A stretch of DNA of 9,761 nt from Parcubacteria group bacterium Athens0416_74 (GCA_007375785.1 VMEY01000047.1:1-9761); one strand, 5' to 3'. Numbered from the stretch's first letter, positions 1 through 5,655 are shown. Made by a program: numbers and translations. Notes: a model not told the origin generated them from the letters alone.

Positions 1-1422
1 GTCGAGTGTCGCGTTCTGCCAAGCGAAATATGGCTCGTGCAGCAATCCCTTAACTTTTTCCAAAGCGGTTTGATACGGAATCGAGGTGTCCATTTCTGTC
101 GGTAAAGTCTCAATCTGCTCCAATTCCTTTGCTGCGTCTTCGATTTGACTCTCGTACGCCCGTTTTAGGGTCTCTGACTTCGCACTTCGTACAAGGTCGG
201 ACAGCTCTCGCACTTTTTTCACTAGGTCTGTATGCTTCTGTTTATGCAACGCCTTGTGCCATTCAAGACTCTTGATTTCCTCGTTCCATGCGCTCTCGAA
301 CACAGCAGAGAGGACGCTTAGCGCGTCCGGCCTAAATCGCTGCTTTCTGAGTAGGGCGGCAAAGTCGTCTTCTAAGCTGTCGCGCCCTATCGCCTTGTTA
401 GCGAGGGTGCAGCCGTCATGCTGGCAGAAGTAGTAAGGATACCGCTTTGTATTGCCCTGCGACCACGCTGCGGTCAATTGATGGCGGCAGTTGGGGCATA
501 TCACAAGTCCGCGCATCGGGAAATCTGCGGAAATCTTCGTGTAGCGACGTTTGCCTACCCCGATTTTGAGGCGCTTCTGTATCTGCTCGAATATGACTTT
601 CGAGATGAGGCCTGTGTGCTGTCCTTTGCGCCGCGTGACTCCCCATGCCGGGTATGCGATATCGCCACAGTAGAACGGGTCTTTGAGAATGAGCGTGAGG
701 TTTTCTATGTAGCACTCTGGAGGTCGCTTCTTCCAGAACCCTCTGTCTACGAGGTACTTGCAGACATCAATCTTTCGCAATAGTGCCCCGGTGGCAAAGA
801 GTTCGAGCGCAGGCTTGAGAATCGTAAGTCCTTCCTTGCTTGGAACCGCAAGCTTGCCGCGTCCCGCCTCTGTCACCATTCTGTAGCCTTTCCGAGCAGC
901 AAAGGGCCAGTAGCCCGTCTCGAGGCGTGCGCGCATCTTCTGTATGACCTGTCGCCGGTTTTGCTTTCGCTCGAGCTCGCCCTGCGCTGCGAACACTGTT
1001 TCCACGAATTCACCCTCTGGCGTTCCGTCGAAATTGAAGTTTGGGGACTCTGGCTTTGCACCTCGCGCATTGAATTCCATTCGCAACTGGATGTGCGCTT
1101 TCGTGTCTCGGGCTAGTCGCTTGAGGTCGTCGAAGATGACTACGTAATTCGTGTGTGCTCGTTCATCGAGGTACCGGAGCAACTCGGTCATCTCTGGACG
1201 CTCCGTGAAATCCCCGCCGCCTGTAAAAGTCTCGTGAAAGACCTTCTCGACGATGTATCCGCGTTGCCTTGCGTACTCTCTACAGCGCTGCTCCTGTGAG
1301 CGCAGGCCATTGCCGTCTGTCGCTTGCGACTCCGAGGAGACTCGGGTATAGATAATCGCTTTCTTGTAATCAGGCTTATTGCTGACTTTCTTCTTGTTCT
1401 TCTGTTGGATTTTGAGGTCCAT
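1..1422 (-). CDS. Large serine recombinase (resolvase/integrase), C-terminus cut by window edge
   Basis: Site-specific DNA recombinase of the large serine family, which cuts and rejoins att sites through a phosphoserine link to integrate or excise an element. The frame is open from ATG at 1422 to base 1, giving 474 residues without a stop, so the C-terminal end lies outside the window. The resolvase domain spans about residues 20-165: the YTRVSSESQ motif places the nucleophile at Ser29, and the DDLKRLARD stretch (98-106) matches the second conserved block. The recombinase domain follows (about 170-285). A zinc ribbon has Cys309, Cys312, Cys333 and Cys338, and a Lys/Glu-rich coiled coil spans about 375-440. 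This order is the standard large serine integrase layout. The N-terminus carries a Lys-rich tail before the first beta strand. No clear ribosome binding site precedes the ATG; translation is probably coupled to the overlapping upstream small gene. Family assignment is firm; the target site is unknown. Confidence 0.93.
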   Translation of the reverse strand, partial: MDLKIQQKNKKKVSNKPDYKKAIIYTRVSSESQATDGNGLRSQEQRCREYARQRGYIVEKVFHETFTGGGDFTERPEMTELLRYLDERAHTNYVVIFDDLKRLARDTKAHIQLRMEFNARGAKPESPNFNFDGTPEGEFVETVFAAQGELERKQNRRQVIQKMRARLETGYWPFAARKGYRMVTEAGRGKLAVPSKEGLTILKPALELFATGALLRKIDVCKYLVDRGFWKKRPPECYIENLTLILKDPFYCGDIAYPAWGVTRRKGQHTGLISKVIFEQIQKRLKIGVGKRRYTKISADFPMRGLVICPNCRHQLTAAWSQGNTKRYPYYFCQHDGCTLANKAIGRDSLEDDFAALLRKQRFRPDALSVLSAVFESAWNEEIKSLEWHKALHKQKHTDLVKKVRELSDLVRSAKSETLKRAYESQIEDAAKELEQIETLPTEMDTSIPYQTALEKVKGLLHEPYFAWQNATLD

Positions 1423-1591
1423 ATTTTTGGAGTTCTATCCGAATAACGTGACGACAGAGAGCGTCCAGAAACTCGAGGCGTCGCTTCACTACATCTTCCG
1501 AGCTAGAGAAATCGCGCGTTATCTCCCTGTATTCGGCGATAGTGATGCGGCGACCTCCGTCCTGGCGTCGTGTCGGTCTTCTCCGCGCCAC
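1376..1591 (-). CDS. Small charged protein upstream of and overlapping the recombinase gene
   Basis: A 71-residue protein starting at GTG (1591); a TAG lies 15 bp upstream in frame and there is no internal ATG, so GTG is the only good start. The N-terminus is very basic (seven Arg in the first 15 residues), the middle (about 16-55) has heptad-like helical character with the pattern ITIAEYREITRDF, and the tail is Glu/Gln-rich. No domain is recognised with certainty. It overlaps the recombinase start by 47 bp in another frame, implying co-transcription and coupled translation. Being first in the recombinase operon and DNA-binding-like in charge, it may be a regulator or directionality/helper factor for the recombinase; that role is inference. 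It could also be a simple leader ORF for coupling. No Shine-Dalgarno is visible. Confidence 0.65.
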   Translation of the reverse strand: MARRRPTRRQDGGRRITIAEYREITRDFSSSEDVVKRRLEFLDALCRHVIRIELQKYGPQNPTEEQEESQQ

Positions 1592-1762
1592 GTATACAGG
1601 GTGCGCCTACTGGTCACCGTTGGAAACTATTGAAAACTCGGATGGGATATAAAAGTCGACCTTTGTCAAATCCACAATAAGTTCCGAGCGCGGAAATACC
1701 AACCATGTGATTCGCGGCATATGTGGTACTACGCACTATTCTGCCAGTGCTACGATGGAACT
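1592..1762. promoter_or_regulatory. Divergent intergenic promoter region between recombinase operon and cargo genes
   Basis: This 171-bp gap must hold the promoters of both divergent units. On the minus strand TTGGTA, a 17-bp spacer and TATTGT can be read (about 1701 down to 1673), a modest sigma70 match; a TTGACA lies at 1669-1664 but has no good -10 at the right distance. On the plus strand the clearest signal is an extended -10 (TG, one base, TACGAT; 1748-1756) without a -35, which would place the start of transcription at about the ATG at 1763. A short inverted repeat CTCGGA (1637-1642) / TCCGAG (1683-1688) could be an operator. All assignments here are tentative. Confidence 0.3.
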
Positions 1763-2323
1763 ATGGCTATAGACGAGATTGTGGAGAAACTAAAATCCTT
1801 TGTGCTCGCACATTGTCCACCGAAGGAAGAGTCCGACGTGGTGTACCTCATGGTTGAAATGAGAAAGATTATCGACAAGCGAAAAAAAGAATACCCGCTG
1901 CTAAAGTTCTATGCCGATTGGGCAGTACACTCGGAGAAAGACCGGATAACCCCCGAGATTGAACGCATATCAGAGGAGCTGTACTCAACGGCGGTGACGG
2001 AGATTGAATCCGCTTTTCCCGGCATGTCTGGTACAAAATCACCAATGAACGCGTTCGCCTATATGGAAGAGTTGGGAAAGGAAATGCTTGCCCTTTTTCG
2101 CGAGTTCGGAATTGAAACTGCGTTTGTCGAAGACCGTGAAAGCTGGATTCAATTTGTCGCGCTTCTCGTTAAAGTGCTGGAGAATCAACCAATAAATAAC
2201 CCATCGAAGAATGTGCAAACAATCTACTTCGAGCCAGCGAATGAAGGGTGTGTAATAGGAATTATCATATTCAAGAAGCCGGTAAATGGCTACGAATACT
2301 ACAAGTATATGAATGTTTTCTAG
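1763..2323 (+). CDS. Uncharacterised 186-residue protein, partner candidate of the OLD nuclease
   Basis: Soluble protein of unknown function. I place the start at ATG 1763 (MAIDEIVEKL…) because the N-terminus from there is a natural helix and an extended -10 lies just upstream; an in-frame ATG at 1721 would add 14 residues of odd composition (WYYALFCQCYDGT). No signal peptide or membrane segment is seen. The most distinctive stretch is FYADWAVHSEKDRI (residues 49-62), with aromatic, Trp, His and Asp residues that look conserved-motif-like; I have a vague memory of similar motifs in uncharacterised bacterial proteins but cannot name a family. The C-terminal third (about 150-186) alternates hydrophobic residues as in a beta sheet. 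It lies 53 bp upstream of the OLD-family gene on the same strand and shares its low G+C, so a joint function (immunity, regulation or accessory subunit) is plausible but unproven. Confidence 0.72.
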   Translation: MAIDEIVEKLKSFVLAHCPPKEESDVVYLMVEMRKIIDKRKKEYPLLKFYADWAVHSEKDRITPEIERISEELYSTAVTEIESAFPGMSGTKSPMNAFAYMEELGKEMLALFREFGIETAFVEDRESWIQFVALLVKVLENQPINNPSKNVQTIYFEPANEGCVIGIIIFKKPVNGYEYYKYMNVF

Positions 2324-2338
2324 CCATCCGAGATGTCG

Positions 2339-2366
2339 TTGATACTTCGCGGCGGAGGCGTATAGT
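2339..2366 (+). promoter_or_regulatory. Candidate sigma70-type promoter of the OLD-family gene, near-leaderless
   Basis: TTGATA (2339-2344) and TATAGT (2361-2366) are separated by 16 bp; each matches the sigma70 consensus hexamer at five of six positions. Transcription would begin near 2372-2374, only about 3-5 bases before the ATG at 2377, leaving no room for a normal ribosome binding site. A GGAGG at 2354-2358 is 18 bp from the ATG, too far for a standard Shine-Dalgarno, and lies inside the promoter spacer. The promoter starts just after the stop codon of the upstream gene, so the nuclease could be made independently of it. Confidence 0.5.
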
Positions 2367-2376
2367 CTAAAAGTTC

Positions 2377-4275
2377 ATGAAACTCAAGAGAGTACATATA
2401 TACAACTATCGGTCGATAAAAGACCAGAGTTTCAATTTCTCCCCTAGCTGTCGAGTTCTTGTTGGCATCAATGAATCAGGTAAATCAAACCTTCTCAATG
2501 CTATATCATTGCTATCCCCGGAATATGAACCGGAGCCTGGAGACGCAAGAGAAGAGTCGTCCGACGAGAGGGGTACTTACATAACTCCGGAGGTTAGATT
2601 CATTTTTGAAATTGAGAAAGATGATTACGATTTCATCTATGAATTGCTCGAAGAAAAAATAAAAGGACCAATGACAGGGCGCGTGGCAAAGCGCGGCGAT
2701 AAGCACTTTACCGTTAAACAATATTGCCAAACCTTTAAAGAAGTTCTGTATCGCGTAATGATTACGGATAACAACAAGTTCGTATCATTTTGGAGCAATA
2801 ACTTGTTGAACTACGAGCTAACTGATGGCTGGAAGAAACCATCGTCAACATGTCCATCCGATTTTAAGTTTACGGATGAGAACCAAGACACGAACACACT
2901 AAAGTCTTACGTACTTGTAAAGCCCAAGGAGGAATGGTCTATACCGGACTCTTATCTCGAAGATGCTAAGTTCGACGACTTTAGAAATCTCGTAAAAGAG
3001 GTGGTAGAAAAACATCTAGGCGACTCCCTGCCTGAAATTGTTTACTGGGCATACGATGAGTCACAATTGTTGCCCGAAAAGGTAAACCTGAATGAATTTG
3101 TCCAGAATCCGTCCAAGCATGCTCCTCTTCAAAGCATGTTCGTACTCGCGGGGAAAGTTCCTATTGCTGACGAAATCGCGAAGGCGCGCGAACGTGGAGA
3201 AACTCAACTGAATAACCTTCTACGCCGCGTTGCGGAGAAGAACACGGCGCACTTTCAGGAAGTATGGCGAGAATACAGAGATATAAAGTTCAGTTTGAGA
3301 ATGAATGGAGATTTTATCCAGTGTTCTGTCTCGGAAAGAAACGACTATCCTTTTTTGAAACGTAGCGATGGATTCAAGCGTTTTGTGGCATTTCTCCTAA
3401 CCGTATCTGCGAAATCAAAGACGGGCGACCTCTTAAACGCCGTACTGCTGATTGACGAGCCCGATTCTGGACTTCATCCATCCGGCGCTCGGTGCCTCCG
3501 AGACGAGCTCATTTCAATTTCGAAGAACAACCACGTCGTATTCAGCACTCACTCAATTTTTATGATTGACCGGTTCAACATTGGCCGCCACGTCATAGTT
3601 AAGAAAAACAAGGAAATCACGACTCTTGAGGATGCAACAGAAGGCAACGTCGTAAGCGAGGAGGTGTTGTTTAACGCACTGAACTATACTGCGTTTGAGC
3701 ACCTGCAGAGTAAAAACATACTCTTTGAGGGTTGGTTCGATAAGCAACTCTGCTCAGTCGCAACAAAGACGCATGAGAAGTCCTTTTTCTCAAAGTTAGG
3801 TCTCTGCCACGCCGTGGGAGTCAAATCGTACAAATGGTTCGTACCGATTTTGGAATTGGCCGAAAGAAACGCAGTGATAATTAGTGATAGTGACGTATCT
3901 GCCAAGCAAGCACAGGCTGAGTACAAAAAACTCCATTACAAGACTGAATGGCTAACATACGCCGATTTTGGAGGAGCAACGGCGAAAACAGGTGAGGATT
4001 TTCTAAAGAAATCTTATCTTGTATCTACATTGGAGGATGTTACGCGCGGCAAAGGCAAAGAAATTATCCTAACGGAGAGCGACCTCCCAAATGACAATAG
4101 GATTCAAGCTGTATCTAGTAAACTAATCACGAACGGCTATACGGACGCAGAAGCGAAAGAAACTACCGACAAGTGGAAAGAGCAACTGTTCGAGAAATTA
4201 ACGAAATCACACATTGAGGACCGATACTTTAAGTTCTTGGACGAAGTAAAGAAGAAAATTCATTCACTCAAATAG
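2377..4275 (+). CDS. OLD-family ATP-dependent endonuclease (ABC/SMC-like ATPase fused to TOPRIM domain)
   Basis: 632-residue protein with an N-terminal ABC-type AAA ATPase and a C-terminal TOPRIM nuclease domain, the layout of overcoming-lysogenization-defect (OLD) nucleases that act against phage or plasmid DNA. Visible motifs: Walker A GINESGKSN (30-38); ABC-signature-like RSDGFKRF (329-336); Walker B with D-loop-like LLIDEPDSGLHP (357-368), catalytic Glu361; switch His392 in STHS. The TOPRIM part starts near 446: acidic motif LFEGWFDK (Glu451), then the DSD motif Asp504/Asp506, then EDF (540-542) like the conserved segment after the acidic pair. All key acidic residues I can identify are present, so it is probably active. 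No UvrD-like GajB helicase follows, arguing against Gabija; the fused TOPRIM argues against two-gene PARIS. Its only same-strand neighbour is the 186-residue unknown. G+C is lower than in flanking genes (25/60 in 2401-2460, 27/60 in 3601-3660), consistent with transfer. Its end overlaps the convergent gene by 16 bp. Confidence 0.88.
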   Translation: MKLKRVHIYNYRSIKDQSFNFSPSCRVLVGINESGKSNLLNAISLLSPEYEPEPGDAREESSDERGTYITPEVRFIFEIEKDDYDFIYELLEEKIKGPMTGRVAKRGDKHFTVKQYCQTFKEVLYRVMITDNNKFVSFWSNNLLNYELTDGWKKPSSTCPSDFKFTDENQDTNTLKSYVLVKPKEEWSIPDSYLEDAKFDDFRNLVKEVVEKHLGDSLPEIVYWAYDESQLLPEKVNLNEFVQNPSKHAPLQSMFVLAGKVPIADEIAKARERGETQLNNLLRRVAEKNTAHFQEVWREYRDIKFSLRMNGDFIQCSVSERNDYPFLKRSDGFKRFVAFLLTVSAKSKTGDLLNAVLLIDEPDSGLHPSGARCLRDELISISKNNHVVFSTHSIFMIDRFNIGRHVIVKKNKEITTLEDATEGNVVSEEVLFNALNYTAFEHLQSKNILFEGWFDKQLCSVATKTHEKSFFSKLGLCHAVGVKSYKWFVPILELAERNAVIISDSDVSAKQAQAEYKKLHYKTEWLTYADFGGATAKTGEDFLKKSYLVSTLEDVTRGKGKEIILTESDLPNDNRIQAVSSKLITNGYTDAEAKETTDKWKEQLFEKLTKSHIEDRYFKFLDEVKKKIHSLK

Positions 4276-4526
4276 GAGTCCATTCTTTCTACCGCGTCCC
4301 GACAACCATTCAACTCGTAATAAGCTCTCCGAGCCTCATAGAAATCCGTCACAGTTGCTTCTAAATGTCCTGCGTAAAACTTCTCCGACCATTCCTCGAA
4401 CGCGACAAGACTTTCTTCAGGAGTATTGAAATCATCAGGACATTTCGGCGACGCTGGCGCCAACCAAATCAAAGTACCAACTACGGTTAAAACTAACAAA
4501 ACCGCGAGTGTTTGATACTTCTTCAT
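4260..4526 (-). CDS. Small exported or membrane-anchored protein, unknown function
   Basis: 88-residue protein starting at ATG 4526 (MKKYQTLAVL…). The Lys-Lys start and hydrophobic stretch at about 6-24 form a signal peptide or N-terminal anchor; there is no lipobox Cys directly after it. The rest (about 25-88) is a soluble acidic domain with a KCPDDF start, two Trp/Phe-rich helices (VAFEEWSEKFY, TDFYEARRAYYE) and a second Cys (about position 75), so a disulfide outside the membrane between Cys29 and that Cys is possible. A longer in-frame reading back to 4865 exists, but its first 113 codons overlap the membrane protein gene in another frame, so I reject that start. Its ATG overlaps the upstream stop as TGATG, a classic coupling signal. 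Its stop lies inside the convergent OLD gene. Family not recognised. Confidence 0.68.
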   Translation of the reverse strand: MKKYQTLAVLLVLTVVGTLIWLAPASPKCPDDFNTPEESLVAFEEWSEKFYAGHLEATVTDFYEARRAYYELNGCRDAVERMDSYLSE

Positions 4527-4765
4527 CAGAGCGATTCTGGAAACAGCTGCATCATAAGCAACAAAACTACTAACAAAGCCAGTAGTATCGGCCACAGGGC
4601 ACCTACTATCGCGCCAGCTATCAGAGCAGGAAGCCAACCGATTGCGAGCCCAACCAGGAATCCCCATTGAAAGCATGCAAATGCCCAGACTCCGAGAAAA
4701 GTAATGCCACCCGTTATTGCAAACCCAAGTTGGTAGGTATCCGATTGTATTAGCCTCAGAACCAT
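4526..4765 (-). CDS. Small multi-spanning membrane protein, unknown function
   Basis: 79-residue, very hydrophobic protein with ATG at 4765; an in-frame TAG sits just four codons upstream, fixing the start. Two or three membrane segments are visible: about residues 13-31, 33-52 and 54-74, with a GWLPALIAGAIVGALWP core that resembles small Gly-rich membrane proteins common in phages, plasmids and CPR genomes. Only one Arg and few charges occur. Possible roles include a holin-like or pore protein or a membrane partner of the downstream protein, but nothing in the sequence decides this. It is translationally coupled to the downstream 88-residue gene through TGATG, so the two probably act together at the cell envelope. 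No Shine-Dalgarno is evident. Confidence 0.65.
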   Translation of the reverse strand: MVLRLIQSDTYQLGFAITGGITFLGVWAFACFQWGFLVGLAIGWLPALIAGAIVGALWPILLALLVVLLLMMQLFPESL

Positions 4766-4855
4766 AATCTCGAGCTAGCTGATAAGCTCCTGAGGCAAAC
4801 ATAAAGCCCGCCACCAGGAGGCCCTTGCGGACCCTATAGGAGTTTCCCCCTATAA

Positions 4856-4896
4856 CGTTACGCACGCCCTGAATGACGGGTTTTCTGTGCGTAACG
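4856..4896. repeat. 41-bp symmetric element: 10-bp perfect inverted repeat
   Basis: CGTTACGCAC (4856-4865) and its exact complement GTGCGTAACG (4887-4896) flank a 21-bp centre that itself has CCC (4867-4869) facing GGG (4878-4880). It lies 91 bp upstream of the small membrane protein start. The size and symmetry suit a dimeric regulator operator, a structured 5' leader, or a recombinase att-type site. There is no run of T directly after either arm, so it is not a typical terminator. Confidence 0.5.
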
Positions 4897-5241
4897 ATTT
4901 CATGCCATGCCCGAGGACGAATCCAACGAGTTTAGGCACTAGCCTTGCGGCTCAATATTCAGTTGTAAGCGAATATTAGCATCTATTGGGGCAAGGCAAC
5001 TAGCCAGCCGATAATCAACTATTTCGGAATTTCTTCCGTACCAAACCAATTCTTTCAAATGAATCGGAGTATGTATCTATCAACGTATCTCGCCTTATAA
5101 CGTATATCTAATACTGTGTGGGTGTATCATGCGTCCGCGATTTTTCCACCTTTTCAAGCTGTATCTGCAGATTTTCGCTCGACTGATAGAATGCCCAGAA
5201 GCGGAAAAGGTAGTCTTTTATGCGGTTTAATAATTTCCGCC
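4897..5241. other. Gene-poor stretch with inverted repeats, possible mobile-element boundary
   Basis: No protein of normal size or tRNA fits here. Besides the nested repeat at 4935-5005 it holds a small hairpin CGGAA/TTCCG (5025-5038), an 8-bp inverted repeat ACCTTTTC (5148-5155) / GAAAAGGT (5204-5211), and GCGGAAA (5201-5207) / TTTCCGC (5234-5240). TATAACGT at 5096-5103 also occurs at 4851-4858. The cargo genes end to the left and housekeeping-like genes begin to the right, so the right end of the recombinase element may fall here; this is inference. Confidence 0.3.
4935..5005. repeat. Nested inverted repeats bounded by a direct repeat
   Basis: Outer stem GCCTTGC (4942-4948) / GCAAGGC (4991-4997) encloses an inner stem AATATTC (4954-4960) / GAATATT (4971-4977). 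In addition GGCACTAGCC (4935-4944) recurs as GGCAACTAGCC (4995-5005), a direct repeat with one extra base. The whole could fold as a two-tier hairpin in RNA or a cruciform in DNA. No gene overlaps it convincingly. Function unknown; possible small structured RNA, recombination site or scar of an insertion. Confidence 0.4.
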
Positions 5242-5251
5242 TTATGTCCAC
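5108..5251 (-). other. Possible very short or decayed ORF
   Basis: A 47-codon frame with GTG start at 5251 reads as an amphipathic, charged, coiled-coil-like peptide (including KLLNRIKDYLFRFWAFY, then a Gln/Glu/Lys-rich helix) and ends at TAG 5110-5108. The same frame stays open for 30 more codons after that TAG, to TGA at 5017-5015. It starts just downstream of a terminator, has no clear promoter or ribosome binding site, and matches no family I know. It may be chance or the remnant of a gene broken by a stop codon. Confidence 0.15.
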
Positions 5252-5457
5252 CAATGAACAAAACCGCCCGTAAGGGCGGTTTTGAGCAGCGATACTCGAC
5301 GGGAATTATTGAGTTGCGCCACCGCCTGCATCCCCTGTCGCTGCACCCGGACGAAGCCGCCGCCGATGACCGCGATGAGTACGATAAGAGCGACCATCCA
5401 GCCTGCTGCGCCGCTGTCGGAGTTGCCTGCGGGTGTGTTAACGATTGTATCAGCCAT
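5242..5457 (-). CDS. Small single-TM protein with apparent C-terminal frameshift
   Basis: 71-residue reading frame starting at ATG 5457 (MADTIVNTPAGN…). A short polar, Gly/Ser-rich N-terminus is followed by one membrane helix (about residues 19-36, GWMVALIVLIAVIGGGFV). I recognise this start as typical of tiny membrane proteins seen in CPR genomes, which usually end in a Gly/Thr-rich, Gln-terminated tail; this is recollection, not a search. In the open frame the residues after Val36 (RVQRQGMQAVAQ…) look unlike such a tail and run through the terminator at 5260-5283 to TAA 5242. Adding one base near codon 36 gives instead RPGAATGDAGGGATQ and a stop at 5306, before the terminator. So either a one-base deletion, natural or from sequencing, has shifted the end, or the protein is newly extended. 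Function unknown. Confidence 0.6.
   Translation of the reverse strand: MADTIVNTPAGNSDSGAAGWMVALIVLIAVIGGGFVRVQRQGMQAVAQLNNSRRVSLLKTALTGGFVHWWT
5260..5283. terminator. Bidirectional rho-independent terminator
   Basis: AAAACCGCCC (5260-5269), loop GTAA (5270-5273), GGGCGGTTTT (5274-5283): a perfect 10-bp palindrome whose GC-rich stem is flanked by A and T runs, so it works in either direction. On the minus strand it lies about 22 bp after the stop (5306) that the small membrane protein gene would have without its frameshift, supporting that earlier stop as the original gene end. Confidence 0.85.
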
Positions 5458-5466
5458 AGTAAGATT

Positions 5467-5476
5467 GTTTCGAAAC
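5467..5476. promoter_or_regulatory. 10-bp perfect palindrome upstream of the small membrane protein gene
   Basis: GTTTCGAAAC is a perfect palindrome centred about 15 bp before the ATG at 5457 (minus strand). Its position between likely promoter and start suits an operator, but the short length makes chance possible. Confidence 0.25.
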
Positions 5477-5514
5477 TACGTTTATAAAGTGAGTCTTAAG
5501 TTTAATGATGCACG

Positions 5515-5531
5515 GATGAAGACATCATGAA
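5515..5531. repeat. Copy 1 of a shared 17-bp upstream motif
   Basis: GATGAAGACATCATGAA matches 16 of 17 bases of a sequence at 7464-7480. It sits 58 bp upstream of the small membrane protein start. Here ATGAAGA recurs after 11 bp (5516 and 5527), about one helical turn, and GACATC (5521-5526) faces GATGTC (5537-5542) as an inverted repeat. Read on the minus strand, a GCGGGAG-TAGGG sequence precedes both copies. Candidate common regulatory site. Confidence 0.45.
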
Positions 5532-5623
5532 GAATTGATGTCCCCTACTCCCGCGAAAGGAAATGCGTTGGCTTTGATCCAAAAAGGCAGGTTCTAATAG
5601 AGTAAAGTTGTTTCCACAAATAT

Positions 5624-5655
5624 AAAAACCGTCCCGCATCAAGCGGGCGTTTTTT
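5624..5655. terminator. Bidirectional rho-independent terminator after the histidine kinase gene
   Basis: CCCGC (5633-5637), loop ATCAA, GCGGG (5643-5647), with outer CG pairs around a bulged T, flanked by A5 (5624-5628) on one side and T6 (5650-5655) on the other. Read on the minus strand it comes about 20 bp after the histidine kinase stop codon (5678-5676). Confidence 0.8.

Noticed and set aside
418..783. Plus-strand 121-codon frame
   Set aside because: It is antisense to the recombinase zinc-ribbon and recombinase domains, whose frame is continuous and motif-rich.
1721..1762. Upstream ATG for the 186-residue protein
   Set aside because: It would add a Cys/Trp/Tyr-rich 14-residue stretch unlike a normal N-terminus, and the -10-like element would then lie inside the gene.
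2377..4275. Gabija (GajA) or PARIS assignment for the OLD-family gene
   Set aside because: No UvrD-like helicase follows, and the ATPase and TOPRIM parts are fused rather than split as AriA/AriB; only OLD family level is supported.
4527..4865. N-terminal extension giving a 201-residue version of the 88-residue protein
   Set aside because: It overlaps the whole multi-TM gene in another frame, its composition is not protein-like, and the TGATG coupling supports the start at 4526.
4897..5241. tRNA or tmRNA gene as the integration target
   Set aside because: I looked for acceptor, anticodon and T-arm patterns in the gene-free stretch on both strands and found none that fit.
5116..5487. Plus-strand 123-codon frame
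   Set aside because: It runs through the terminator palindrome and antisense to the small TM gene; composition is atypical and no motif is seen.
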